A stretch of 64,000 nt of DNA from Helopsaltes ochotensis (GCA_013400155.1 VXBM01000058.1:1549985-1613984), one strand, 5' to 3'; counted from the first letter of the stretch, positions 25,001 to 38,900 are shown. Numbers and translations are program-made. Notes: generated by a model from the sequence alone, not told the origin.

Positions 25001-27899
25001 GGACTGTGCTGCCCATCAGAGTACCACCATGGCCACAACCCTAGAGCTTGCATATTCTTCATCACAAAAACAGGTTAATAGACACCATGCAAAACTATTC
25101 TCTCACCAATATGCAAGTTTTTTTTCCTACCTTTCCCATCCATGCAGAAAGATTTCAATAGATACTAATGACATTTTATGTCTGATTAAGAAAAGAAAAA
25201 GACTAATACTATTGAAATTGCTCTGCAGTATGACTGAATTGTAGAATATTTAGCTTTTGGTAACCACTTGTTTGTACATAAAAAGTGGCTTTCCTCCAAA
25301 ATATAGCCTTGTGTTATTCCCAGCAGAAAACTAATAGCCCATCTAGTATTCATTTTTTTAGTGGAGAAAATGAATAGTCTGTACTAAACTTTCCTGTTTT
25401 CGGGAGACTGTAAAGCAAGACAGTGCAGTCTGAACAAATAGTTTTGCTGTTTTGTCACCAAAAATTTGAGGGGGTGGAGGAGAAGGAAAAGGGTGGAGGA
25501 ACCTCCTGATCTTCAAACACTCCCAGATACCAGAAGTTCCTGACAAACCCTAAATGGAGCTTAGTAAGGAAGAACACAACTAAGCTTCAGTAAACATGTG
25601 TAATTCATATTAAAAAGAAAAAATAAAAAGAAATCTAGTAACTTCAAAATGTCATGCTTTCTGAGATGCACAATACATAGTGACCAAGGATGGTATGTTT
25701 GCCTGCACCTCAGCTAGCTAAAATTGAAAGGAAGTGGGTCTGAAAAGAAACATTATATAATAATTGAGAAATACCATTATAAACAACATATGGTATTTGC
25801 ATGCATAAAAGAACCTTTGATTTACCAGTCCCAGCCCCGATATCACTTCACACCTGCTCTTTCTTGAACATGGGGTTTACTTGTCTTTAGGACAAGGGAA
25901 GAAATCTCACAGTGTTACAGATAACTCTACCAAACCCTGCAACAGGCCCATTGCTAAGAACCAGTTAATAAGGTAATTCTAGAAGCCCAAGTTTGTTTCC
26001 GTAGCTACATAACATTACACAAACATTTTGGTTGCAATTTTGTGGCAATGGTTTCAGTTATTTGATTAAACTGCAGGGCTGTACTGCTTGGAGCCTGGGA
26101 GTGTCTGATATCAGTGAAAGCTCTTTAGGAGTGCAACAATTTAAAATTATAGCTTACCCTTTTTGAAGGGATATTTTTAGTCTATTTATTCAGAGTATAA
26201 ATATAGTTCTGTACATCACTGGCTTAATGTCTCTCTCGCACTGGTCAGAAAGACACTTTACCCAGCACCAGACAAAGGTCAACAAATGGATATCTTTTTT
26301 TTTCCTCTTCCTTTCTTTTTTTTTGTAAAGCTGCATTAAGGGCTTTAGAAAGCAAAGTGTCTTGTAAGCAAAGGCTGCACATCTAAGCCCTTTACTGCAG
26401 TGACCTACTTATAGGAAATACTCCTATTGAAAGGGGCTTTTTCCAAGATCTAGCATTTCAAACAAAAACATATCTACAATTAGCTGGAAAGAGTTTAAAG
26501 GGATCCCTGAGCAAAAATAATCAAAAGAATAAAAGGCAAGAGAAGGGAAATGGTGATGAATCACCACGCAGTCAGGAGGAGTGATGTAGTGCATATTTCT
26601 ATGAATGGCCATTCTCTGGCTTTATTGTCAACAGCTCCACGAGTTTTTTATTTCTGATTATTTGTTTGGGTGTCAGGGGGACTTTTGTGCCTGCAAACCC
26701 GTGGAAACCAAAGTTTTATGTACATACAAAAAGCACAGTAAGTGACAGTGCAGGCAGCCACATCTCTGCTCAGCTGTTGCCCTTGACCTAAAGGGACCCT
26801 CCTTTCCACACAACCACCCAGCAGCACATATTTGGTTTCTGTGTTAATGTAGCTCTGGGCTTTTCTTGAGCTGGGCTTGCTCATTGTGCTGAACTGTGAC
26901 AAATTCTTCACAGAGCAGTAGGGTTGGGTTGATTTCAACCTTGATGTGTGCTGGGGGAATGGGGGAAGAGGTAGAATTTCTTCTAAACGCTTTGTCTTTC
27001 CATTTGGAGCATACCTAAGTCTTACTGAAATTTATACAACTGGCCATACAGAAAAGACCATAAAAGTAGGCTCTGCAGTTCACATCTCAGTGGCGTTCCC
27101 ACCAGAAAAAATCCACAAGAGCAGGTGTGAAGTGATATTGTGTGGTGTTTCTCAGCATCTCATTTGGGAGGCACAAAAATCTTAACATCTTTCATATCAT
27201 GAACCGAGGAGTGATGCGTGCAGGGGGACAAGGCATGTAGTGTCCTTTGGTGGAGTAAGAGAAGACAGTTAAGTTTTTTGAGGTGAATGCCAAGGAGTGC
27301 AGGAGCTTGGCTGTCCAGGATCTGAGGAATGGCATGAGATTTTGGCATATGTGGAAAAAGGCTTGTGACCAGGAGGCACAACACAGGCACACACCTGAGA
27401 AACTTGTGTTGTTTCTAAGGACACACATTTGCCAAAGTACATAATAGCTACTCAGCCACAACCTATTTTTAACATCTTTTCAAGATGAAATGTTTGAGAT
27501 AATCTATTTATTACCAGTAATAAGTATATACAATAAGTAAGCAACATGTCTGAGATGGAGCAAAGTTTTAGTGAAGAGTATTGATATCATGATTTTTTCC
27601 AGTTTTGACCATATATTAGGAAGCTTTTCTCCAAAAATCATGCTCTAGACAGGGAGGAGATTTTGCAAGACATTTCAATCCTGTTCCCTGTTCACCATGA
27701 GTCTGGGCATGTGTCATGATCTTTGTATGTCCCAGTTATTCACAAGAAGTGTCTGGTGAATCTCTCAGCCTCATCCCTGCAATGCGAGATTACGCTCTTA
27801 ACACGCTCTTAATCTACCACACAGACAGTGGTGTGACTAAACAGTACAATTACAAAAAAGAAAAAAAACTAATTGCTTTAATCTCCTCACTTCATCACC
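22068..27899. other. Unique non-coding sequence
   Basis: Nothing recognisable on either strand. Simple features only: an A-rich tract at about 23443-23476 and a T-rich pyrimidine tract at about 26296-26325. Open frames are short and overlap each other on both strands, as expected by chance. Confidence 0.7.
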
Positions 27900-27947
27900 T
27901 GACCCCTTCCCCCCCGCCCCTTCCTTTCTTTACTCCCTCCATTTCAG

Positions 27948-28183
27948 AAAATGGAGATTTCGACTTTCTTGGGCCGATTAAAATGCAAGGAAGGATGCGG
28001 AGCAGTGCTTTCCTCCGCAGGCTGCAGCAGGGGCTGCGCTCAGCAGCTCTGCACTCGCCTGCTGTGTGGAATACATATCCACGCCAAGGGGAGCTCCTCC
28101 CGCAGAACAAAGGTGGAATGCGCAAGCGGGAGCGGCCGGGGCACCACCGAAAGCAGGGGCTGCTCCTGTGCGCCAGATGAAAG
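27948..28183 (+). other. Candidate exon within the CpG island
   Basis: A long pyrimidine tract (about 27902-27944) ends in tttcag. It is followed by 236 bases that end at a consensus donor, AAAG|GTGAGC (GT at 28184-28185). One frame stays open throughout, starting with an ATG at 27951 in a strong context (aaaATGg). It would encode about 78 residues with nine cysteines and no hydrophobic signal segment. I do not recognise the peptide, and GC-rich sequence easily stays open by chance. A non-coding first exon is at least as likely. A second donor, GAC|GTAAGT, follows at 28224. Confidence 0.25.
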
Positions 28184-28219
28184 GTGAGCCCAGTCTCCAT
28201 TGCAGGCAGAGGAGTGCTG

Positions 28220-28227
28220 TGACGTAA
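28220..28227 (+). promoter_or_regulatory. CRE/ATF-type site (TGACGTAA)
   Basis: TGACGTAA is a good match for CREB/ATF or C/EBP-ATF composite binding, and its position in the CpG-rich island fits a regulatory role. The same bases also form a splice donor (gac|gtaagt), so only one of the two readings may be used. Confidence 0.35.
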
Positions 28228-28530
28228 GTGGTTTTCCTGCTGATTTTTATCCCACCCCAAAGAAACCTTTGGAAAAAAATCCCCAAATGCTCAGCAAATA
28301 GAATAAAAATATTGGGAAAGTTGCTCGACACTCCAATGAGGTACAGTGGAGCCCCAGAACAGCACAGTAACTTCTGTGTTGGGTGTGTGGTTTTTCATCC
28401 CCCGAGCACTCCGAACACAGTTTGCAGTATCTGCCGGCTGGGACGGGACTCCCCCAAACACTGCGGTTCTCACCACACAAAACCTGCGAGTTCAATGGGC
28501 AAACGGCCCTGTCCGAATTCTGCTCATGAA

Positions 28531-31500
28531 ACCTGCGTGGATTTCACTGTGATCTCAGCCACCAGCTACCCTTTTCCGTTTCTTTGTGATTTATTCCAGG
28601 CAAAATAAGAAATATATACTTTAATCTGGACTTTTGCAAGCCTTTATGATCTACATTGTTTAGCTGGAGAAGTAAAGCATGCTAGCTCCTTCCCCAGGTT
28701 AATTTATATTTTTTAATTGCTGGTAGATTAAACACAGATTATCCATTATTATTTTATATAATTTGGCGTTTTAGGGCTACATACAGTAACCTGTATCCTA
28801 CTGCCCCCAGAAAAATGCCATTTCCTATTCACAGGGCAAAAATACAATAGACAACGCTGTGATTGCTGCATAACACATCACCTACCCCAGAGCAAGGACT
28901 GCACCTGGAAAATGTTTATTATAGCCAGAAAGACAGCTCTCCCTGTAGATATTTTAGATGTGGCTCATGATAATGACTAATACAAAGTTACTTGACTCAT
29001 AAATCTGCCTTGTCCCTAATCCATCTGTTATTCTTGTTCTTACAAAAGACAAAACAATTTTGCAGAATGTTTTTACACAGATATAATACTTTTACATGAT
29101 TGACTCTCCATTGCTGCTGGAAAAGCAAGCCATTATATCATGAGAATATAGTGTAGGAATTCCTTTTTGGATAACATTTTTACAATGACAGCTCCAGGTG
29201 AGCCATCTAGAGGCAAAACCAAGATTTTCTTAAGAATTCTCCACCATAGTAGTGAAATGAATTCCTCTCAAATAAATGTCCTTAAAAACTCGAGGTATCA
29301 TATATACCAAGAGCTAAGATTGCCATCTGTTAAATTCATAAACCTCTTACATGCTTTAATTTCCTGCATGCTCATACTATGAGTTTAACAGTTTCCTCTG
29401 CTTTTAAAAATAGTTTCTGAGAGTGGTTTGGATTGCTTTATACTAATGTACAATCAAGAAAAGCCTATTAATTATAATAAATAATATACCAAGTAAAGGA
29501 GGGATTTTAGAGTTAAAATAACTTGGAGTCTCTTCTGCTCTTGACTCAGTGTGACACTGGAAAATTCTCTTAACTGGAGTCAGTTTTACCACCCATAATG
29601 TACAGCTCATGATTTTACCAGCTTTGTAAAGCACTTTATGGTCTTTGACTGAAATACTAAAACAGTACAATAAAGATACATGCACAGTAAATACCATGCA
29701 TGGCCACATTCTGCCTTTACTTCCCTCTTGCTTAATCCTATTAAAACCAGAACTACATGGTGCATAAATCAGAGTGGAGCAAGCAGCCTTCTTTGCATTT
29801 AGCAGCAGCAGCATCACAACACAGCTTATGAAACAGGGATAAAAGTCACCAATCTAAAACACAGCTGGGCTCATCTTAGAATAGGGGTGCACCTGGTGCA
29901 CCCTGTGGGAGAGTTTAGAGTGGGTAGTAATCACAGGCTGATTTACTATTGAAATTGCTAAATTATTTTGAAAACATTTCAGTTCACACTAATGTTCCCA
30001 GTGTCATCTAGCTCTACTGAAATATGAGATGTTTTTGACAACGTGCTGGCTAAAGCAGTGCAGCCAAAAGCCTGACCTCCACCACAGAACCAGCACTCAA
30101 GCTGATTACAGGGTGCAGGCTCAGCAGGGCTGCCCAGGCTGTCAAGTGGGAGGTGTAGCTTCAGCCCCAGGGACTCAGAGTCCTAAATCAAACTGAGACT
30201 ACCCTGATTTAGAAATTGCTGGTGTCCAGTGCAGCCACTACTACACCAGATGCTAAAAGTAGATGCACATGCTCTGCCTTTGTACCAACTACAGCAACTG
30301 CAATGGGAAACAGAAGTGAAAAACCTCACTTAGTGGCTTTGTTCCAAGCCCACACATAGGCATCTCTGCTACACACAGAGTCACCCTTGGGGTCTGGAAG
30401 AGTCCTCTTTGGGCTACCAACAAGGCCTCAATGACTGTGTTAAAAAATCTGTATGAAGCCTGGGATGTACTCTGTCATTGAGCTTTTTCCCCGGTAGTAC
30501 AAAACATGAAACCTACAGCATATGTCAGACTGGACACACACAAATCCTGCTGTGTGAGGCCAGTCTCCCAAGGGTAGAGGTTACCGTGCCTGGGAGCTTT
30601 GGCAAGCAAGGAAGGATGAGAATGAGGAACAGGCTGGTGATTCTCTTCCTTCCCCAAGTTCACAGGGCAGAGCGGGATAACCACTCCAGGAACACTCTGT
30701 GTTCTTGTCAAAACCATAAACGAAACAGAGAGAGGCAAGGAGCCAGAGTAATGATTCCTGCTGGGAGCTAGAATGAATCAGAGAATGTCCTATACTCTGG
30801 AAACACAAGTTTTCACGTGGCATGACACTATGCTTGAAAGGGGGTGGTGAGGATACACAGACAAAGGTGAAAGTCAGGCTCTGAGAGCACATGGACTTCT
30901 GCCTGTTTTTTTTTCCTGCAAGAGCTGGAAATGGTGTTTTACTGGGTCCCTTAGAGACAGAGCTGGCCAAGTTCACAACCTTGGTATCTTGGCTACTGGG
31001 GTGTGATTTGGATGAGGAGATTGACCCCATGGCTGATCCTGTCTGTACCTCTGGATTTGGTGAGCTGTGGGCAGCCCTTGCCCTGGCTCACACCATGTTC
31101 CAGGTGTGTGCTGCTCTTTTCTGTACAGGGTTGGACTCCAGTCCCCATTTGCTGCAGACAGCTGTGGTCTCCTGGGGCTTCCCTCTCTGACCCAACACTA
31201 TAAATGCTTCATAATATATTTGAACAGTTCTTTCCCTTCTCCCTTTTAGGAATTACAGAGGATTTTGTTGACGGTTTAAATAGTGCCAATAATTGTCTGG
31301 TATCAGCCTCATAATAATAAAAGAATTCACTGATTTTCCACAGGTAAAAGCAGGATAAGCCTCATGTATATATCACAGACACTTATTCAGACAGAATAAA
31401 TAAATTCCATCCTACAGCTGTTTCCTAGGTAACTGAACCAGGACTACAGATACAGACTCTGTGTGCAGCTTAGAGTTGAAAAAAAAAATTACAGTATTTT

Positions 31501-34500
31501 TCTGTCTCCAAACTTTTGATTTTATGGGACTGCAAATGTCATGGAAATGTTTCAAAAATGAAATATGTAACTGGAAAATATGCATCTATTCTCATATAGC
31601 CAAAACATGCAATTCCTGCAATATATCACTTCCCTAAACCAGTCAGAACAACCTTGCCTGTGCTTGGATTTCTGCCAGTGCCCAAACCCCTGGGAAGGTG
31701 CAGGGACCAGTCACCCAAAATTATGGTTGTGTTTTTCAAACATGAAATCCAGTCATCTTTAGGCAAATAGGCTTAATGTGCAAGCTGAGAGGAAGTCAGC
31801 CCTGTACAAGGGGCTGCTGAAATTTCTGGTGTCTTCCAGCCATGTAAGGGCTCCCTAGCATTAACAAGCCAGCAAGTTCCAGTGGATGGTACCACCTTAC
31901 ATCAGCAAGGTGTGAGCAGTTCAGAGAAACTGCACACCACAGATGCACTGCAGGAAAATGCAATCAGATCCTTTGAAGCTCTGTTCTGCCTTATTTTGTC
32001 CATGAGTTAGAGAGGTAAAAAACCCCAACAAAACTAAACACCCATGCTCTTTGTCAGGGAAAGCAGCAGGTGCAACTTTGCGCCTGCAATGACAACAAAG
32101 GGAGAGCAGTTGTGAAAAATCACTGGAGTTGGACAAAGTTAAAAATTATTTGGCTTCCCACAGTTCAAAAAGCTGAAGTACTTTTTGTTAAGACCTTGCA
32201 TTCAGCTAGGAAAATCAGAGAAAATAAAAGCCATCAATGCTGGAAATACCCTCATTTCATCTATGGGAAGAGTAATGTGCTAGTAATCAGATGCTAAATT
32301 ACATTTGTTTATGACACTGTAATAATTACTTCCAAATATATATTGTGCTTGAAATAAATGAATTTGGTTTTTAAATACAGCTCTATAGAACAGTATTTTT
32401 GCCATATGAATTACCAACATTTTTGTGATGAGAATCACTCAATATCACTCTAATGACAACAGGCTGATAAATATTTAACTGAGCTGTTTTATTAGCTGTA
32501 TGACCACAGAAGGGCAAATATATTTGATCATCAGTAGAACTGGGGTGATCTAGTTTTCATCTCCTAAGTGAGTATGAAATACTCTGAAAAATCAACAAAT
32601 GTAGTAATTTTCATGTAAAAAATAAAAAAAAAAATAAGTCCTTCAATTGTTCTTATATATCTGTTTTGGTTTTTTTTAAAATATGCAAAATGTACATGCC
32701 AGTGTTGAAAAGGAAACTCTCTAGGGAGTGACACCAAGATCAACTCTTAATTCCTGTATAAAAGGATAAGAAAATCATAAATACAAGTGGGAAAAAGCAA
32801 AAACTTCTGTTTTCATGATGAATTAAATGCAACTTGTAGAAAAGGAATTACAGCATGTGCCTATCCACCTCACCCAGAAACTCGAGCTCATAAACTGAAG
32901 TCCAGGAAACATGGCGCCAGCCTTTTGCTGAATTACATTTGTGGGGTCCTAGTGAAGGCACTGGGGTTATATGAGGTGAAAGTCCATGCAAAAATGGACT
33001 CAGCCAGTCCCTCTAGAGGTGTATAGAATGCATAGGGCCAGAATCCATCTCTTCAGCAGTGATTTAAATGTGTCATGTTAAAATCTATTGACTTCAGGGG
33101 AAGAACTCCTAATGTATGCCTATGTAAATGCAGTTAGAGTCAGCTCACCCACAGCTGTATCCAGCCCTGCAGCTGTGAAGCAGAGTCAAATCCTGATGAT
33201 ATGGGTTCAATGGTTCTGGTCCATTTCACTTCCTTATGCAAATTCTTAATCTGCAGGGAAACAAGTTCCCATCTCCTCTGCTTCCCATTTCAACTCAACT
33301 CTGAAAAGTGCTTAATCTGCCCTTTTGCTGTTCATTAGTAAAGGGGACTTGCAATAATAACTGTTCGTGTACAGCTCCCAGTAAACCAAAGAAAACAAGT
33401 TTTCACCTGTACTTCAAACAGAACATCCTTAGATGACCAGAAAAAAGATTAGTTTTCCTGTTAGTTGGCTAATCAAGCAAGAATTAAAACTGAACAGAAA
33501 GCACACTTTGTCACCAAAATGCAGAGATTCCATTTCAAAGCCACACACATTTGTCAAGCAAGAAGGCATTTAGTTGCTTTAGTCCCTTGCCTGAATGTAC
33601 CTATTTTAAAATTTGATCACCTACATAAAACTAAGAATAGGATCATATCGTTTCATTGGCTGCAAGTCATAACCTTTCCAGGTCCTGTGAATACACTAGG
33701 CAGTAAAATCCTGATGTTCCCATATATCACCTAGCTAGAAACAACAGTCCCCTGGGGTGAAGGCTCTTTAGTAAGCATAGCAGGTCCAGGATTTTGCAGC
33801 CCAGCCGGTTCAATCTTCCCCTGGGTAACAGGGAAGTGTTTGAGGCTGGGCACACAAATCACAGAAGTTTGGTGCTTTCTCTTTCGACATAGCTCACCTG
33901 GACACAGCCTGCTGTTACCTGTTGCCCTGGCATTGCAGATGCAAGGGTGCTTAAGTCACTCTGACTGGTTAAAAGGCTAGGGATGCCTTTCTTGAATAGA
34001 ACATCATTTGCCACAGAGAACACCTGATATGAAGAGAAAGCAGCCTGCCAGGGGGTGCAAATGATCTCCAGGTGGATTGTCTCACTTGGAAATCTGCCTC
34101 TGACTTCAGTTTTGCTTCTTTCTGCTGGACAGTCTTACTTACAGAGTTCAAAAGCAACCTGCAGAATTAATACATCAGTGAATCTACTGAAAGTAGATAG
34201 TCTGAATGTGCAAATACAAAAGGGAATATAAAAACAGACAAGAGAACCCTGAGGAGTCATGCGATGCCATGCTGATGAGCTCCAAGAGAAGAGTCTATTA
34301 ATACTGCCTGATGAGCTTGCTCGTCCAATTTATTGGAACACACAACTAGATGTATGAGAAAGCTGTACCACTGCTAAGCTTTAGAACAGGGATAAGACCA
34401 TGAGCATGTGTAAAGCTACATACACCCACTGAATTTTGTAATGCAAACTGCATACAACTTACAGGGTACAAAATGAAAATATCCATGACTTGGTTTATAT

Positions 34501-35723
34501 TTTCCACTTAACCTTATTTCTCCCACATCTGTAACTAACATTGCACTGCAGCACAACCAACTGCCTCCAACTTCTACCAGACTGCCCCTATCTCAGGATT
34601 CATACTGGGAGCAACCCTTGTTTGAAGTAGTCAAAACCAAAGTTCACTACTATCCCAAAGAGCTGATGGAAAGATCAAAGGCAGCTTGACCCAACCTCTT
34701 CCTTTAACTAATACCCACCACTAGCAGAGGAAGTTGCCCATATTGTATATACTCTACTGTTAGGATGTATTATAACATCAAGCTCAATGCAGAGGCAAAA
34801 AGGAATTAAGGTTCATTCATCCTCTTTCTCAATCAGCTCTGTGGACCTGACAGGATTTTTGTCCTCTTGCTTGTGGTTGCTTGTTAATTTTTATCAGTCA
34901 TTCTCTTCTGGCTCTGTTCTAACCTAGCAGACGGTTTTCTATGCAGTCTGACAGTGAATTGAAAATATAAATCAGAAGGAAGGAGTTTAGCTTTGTTAAG
35001 TTCACAAGCTGCACCATTTATGCACATAGCACAAAATGTACACCATTTGAAGGGAAGCAAGCCCCAAGTAATTAACCTTAAATACTGTAATTATCGGTGT
35101 TGTTTTCTTTTTAATCTAGACTCTTAAGAAATCACTGCAATTACTGTTTTGTTATTATGGAAACCACTTAACACAAAACACCTCAGGTTAGAAATGTTAA
35201 TAGCAGATGAGCTTATGTGATCACAAAGTCTTGCAGTGATGGATCAATAGAGGTGGTGCAACTGGCAGGCAGCCATCAGCTCAGTTGTTGCTTCTTTGTT
35301 TTAGAGCTACTTCTTGTAGAATATTCATATAAAATTAAATTAAAGATGTTTTCCTTAGGTTTACTCGGTGAAGTTTTTCCTGACTGAACAAGAGTTGGTA
35401 TTGGTCACAAATACAGAAGTGTTCATAATTTCCCACTGCATAGCTAAAACAAAATGCGCTTTTATTTCTCACCCCAGCGTACTCTAACTTTGCAGGAATG
35501 ACAGGCAGTTTGCACACACCACTTATTTCAGATGACTGTGGTTCTCTTCTGCTCCCTTCTTCCTTTTTCTTGATCTACTGCAAAGTCCACTTTTAATAAA
35601 AAATTATACTTAAATGACCAGTCGTATTACCCAAAGAGCCCTTTATTTGTTGAGAGTTCACTGAGCCAGGCTTTCACACCGCTAAGGAAAAATAGTGGTA
35701 TTCAGATGCCACAAGCTCAAATA
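28531..35723. other. Unique non-coding sequence
   Basis: No recognisable gene or transposable element. Composition is AT-rich apart from a balanced section at about 30050-31190, where overlapping frames of up to 149 codons occur on both strands and resemble nothing known. There is an A-rich run near 32620-32640. Confidence 0.7.
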
Positions 35724-35963
35724 TCAACATTTTTCATATGAAAATAATAGACACTGTTCCTCTGGCTCCATTTCCACAGAGACATCAAGCCTTTTCGGTA
35801 TGGATAGCTCAATGCAATGAGCTATCAGTGCTTCAAGGACCACCTCAGAGTAGGTACTCTGTTGGACTTGCTGTGTATAGGCTTTCAATTTTAACTGAAC
35901 TATGAAATGAAAAATAATAGATAAACATTGGAATCTGCTATAAATACAGTTTGCTAGTAACAT
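35724..35963 (-). other. Unrecognised minus-strand open frame
   Basis: Seventy-nine codons are open. The central part (residues about 24-70, including QQVQQSTYSEVVLEALIAHC and ELSIPKRLDVSVEMEPEEQ) has a more protein-like composition than neighbouring chance frames. A pyrimidine/T-rich tract ending in atag precedes it on the minus strand (near 35895-35905), but I see no convincing donor. I do not recognise a domain. It could be an unannotated exon, a relic of an old mobile element, or chance. Confidence 0.15.
35803..35826. repeat. Short inverted repeat (9-bp arms)
   Basis: The arms gatagctca and tgagctatc are perfect reverse complements separated by six bases (atgcaa). It lies within the unrecognised minus-strand frame at 35724-35963. 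Small hairpin potential; no known role. Confidence 0.85.
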
Positions 35964-38900
35964 GGAAGATTATACAGGCAGAACATGGTTGTGACACTCA
36001 CATGAACCATAGTATCTGATTTTTAACTTTAAAGTGTGAAAATAATAATAAAAAAAGCACTCAATATTTGTCTCACAATGGCAAATCACATTTGCAGGAC
36101 ATGAATTATTTTTTCCTAGGTCAAATTCTTATTTTCTATGATATTGACAAGTATCTTCATTTCTTATGGAGCTGAGAAAACATCCCAAACTCTCTGTAAT
36201 GTTGCCAAAACCTACTACTCCCTTTTACTCTTTAAAGATAGAGTAGAGGAGAATGCATTGGCACCATCAGCTACCACACCAGAAACATCTTCATCCCTAG
36301 ACATATGTACCCCAGGACTAGAAAAGCCTTTCCCCCCTTGCATTAAATTATCATTAATAGCAATAATTTAATTGATTTGTTATAATGACAAGCAACCCTG
36401 ACATCCAACCCATCAGGGAACCACACAAGCAATTAAAAAATGCAATCCTGCAGAAAGCATCACGAAACTGATAACATAAAATGAAATAAGTTATTAAAGT
36501 TCCACTTAGAATTCTTATGAACCTATAAATATATAGTGAAATATATTAAGTTATTTCTCCCAAATGTAGATAGCTAGCATGGAAACATGTTGAAAAAGAA
36601 GGTATATAGTGAGAAATAAGGGACACAGGCTTCACTCCATACGTCTCAATAACCCTTTGCAAAATAAATTATGCAAAAAATATCTCACATGCTAATAATA
36701 AGAAAGTCTTTGCTCTTGGGGATGACATATTCCTGAGATTTAGGATGTGTGTTCCCACTTCAATTTTTTTTTCAGAACCAGAGAGAATTGTATGGTAATT
36801 GCTGATTCTGCAATAAGAGTTGTAGCAATATTGGGAGGGAAATTCAGTTAATGTCAGTTGGTAATACAGTAATTTTTCCACCTCCAGGATTATATTACCT
36901 ACCAACACAACCCCAAATGGCTTGGAAAAGAAGGGAATTTTATTGCACTGCTTTAGGCCATGTCTACATTGGGTAGTTGTACCACTTTGACCATGGTTAG
37001 CGTACATTAAAGCAGCTGGTGTGTACATCAGACTGGCTTTCAAAGTGATTTAGTACCTCAGGCTACACTAAGCAGCCCTCCTTAGAGCAGGTATTAATTC
37101 ATTTTGCAGAAGCCTGCTCCCCTTGGAGTTCATATGGCCCTAGCTGCTCTGCTGCCACAAGTCCTTTACTTAGAACCTCTGCACTAAGCTGCCGTGATGT
37201 TTCTGTGTCTCCAGTGTGTTGATGCTGCCTTTGCTAGATGCACTTTCTGTTTAATTATCAGTAGCCCTACAGACATCAACATATCAAGATTATCTATCTG
37301 CTCTAGGACACATGTACCCCTCTGGGTCTCTTCGTGGATCTGTGCTTAGTTCTTAGACCTGATTGCACTTGCCAAAGAGACTTACTCAACCTCACCACAG
37401 GAAGATATCCTGCAGTGTAGATGCTTTCAGGGAATTGCTAGAGCAAAAAGGCAAAAGGCTAACCAAAGCTTCACTCAGTGCTGAGTTCAAGAACAGGACT
37501 CTGGTAAAAGTGCAGTAAAACAAGAGGTCATGATAGACACACAAGCATAGCTCATGGACGTAAGGTGACAACTGTATTTTTGCACCCAGGCTATAAAGCC
37601 AAAACCTAACAGGGTGCATGGTGCCTGCACTGTGATAAATACCCACAATGGAACTGGCTGGCTCTGAGGACTCACTGAGGGTGCCCAGTACCCCATGCAT
37701 AGATGAGGTCTGACCTGGAAGAGTTATGGGGTGCCTGAGACTATGCAGATGGGATAGAGAGAGCCCAGGAAGGGCAGCCACAATGAAACACAAACTTAAA
37801 CCAGCCATCCTATCACCACTGCTGGGATTTGCCAGCAAGTATAATGTGCTATATTGTTACACAAGGGCCCACAAGGTTTTCAAAGGGCTGGGGATTTTTC
37901 ATTAGGAGCTCAGTTGAAGGAGGTAGCCCCCTTCCACCCATGTGTTCAGCCCTCTCGCAGACATCACACCTTTCTCCTTTAGTATGTGACACTCACAGCT
38001 TTACTCTGTCATGAGGAAACGCCTGAGTCCTTCCTCCCAAATCCTACCCCCACATTAAAAATTGATACTTTTAATTTCTGACTTAGGGTACATTTTTGTG
38101 TTCGTATTCAGGGCTTTGTCCTCTTCACACAACACAATGTCAAGGGGAGTGCAGCTGTGTGGAAGCCAGAGGGATAGGCAGGACTCAGCCCTTGCATCGC
38201 AGCACCCTCAGTCCAGAGCAGCTGATGGTGAAGCCCCTGCTCTGCACAGCAGGGGAGTGGGTGGCCACAGAGATGCTGCTGCTTTGGGAGCAGCAACATA
38301 TCCTGCTGCAGAGGATGTTAGTTTGAGACAGGAGGGGGAAGAAAGGAGAACAGTCAATCTTTCCTGCATTCCACCATGCAAGAGAGTGAGGGTACAGGGA
38401 GGACATGAAACCGCATCAAATCTTGTCCTAAGCCCAAACACCTCACCATGGCCTCTGGTCAGATGAGAAATGCAGTCCCCATGAGATACTGCCCTTACTA
38501 TCCTTGAAATCTTCAGAACTGGAAGAGTTTTTCAAGCTCTGAAGGTTTACTTCTACTTTGCCACAATAAATATTCACTGTGTCTTAATGCTTAAGCTGTA
38601 TGCCACTCATTCTCTCTTTCTCTCCATTTGGGACAAACAGACCAAGTGAACATGGGATTTCTTGCACACATAAATAAAGCATTACCCTAATTTCTACAGA
38701 TGCTAAGTCTGCTGACACTCAGCAGCTACATCCAGGAGGAACTGATTCCATTTTCAGTAAAATCAACTATAGAATGTCTTCTGCAAGTCCCTGTGTAAAG
38801 CCAGTGAATGAGGGGATCCTGCAAGCTTGCCACAGTGCAATCTTGGGGGAAGTCACTTTCACTGAGGTGAACACAGGGCCAGGAACCACTATTTATGTTT

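Larger units (their letters stand above)
27900..28530. promoter_or_regulatory. CpG-rich island, candidate promoter
   Basis: This is the only part of the window with dense CpG dinucleotides: I count about 14 between 27950 and 28190 and about 12 more to 28560, against a scarcity elsewhere. The core (about 28000-28190) is GC-rich and contains agcgggagcggccgggg. A full CRE/ATF motif and two consensus splice donors lie at its right side. Bird CpG islands usually mark promoters or developmental enhancers. No TATA box or known first exon is recognised, so the transcription direction is inferred (plus) only from the donors. Confidence 0.5.

Noticed and set aside
27978..28331. 117-codon minus-strand frame across the CpG island
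   Set aside because: GC-rich islands stay open in several frames at once. The plus-strand splice signals give a better, though still weak, reading.
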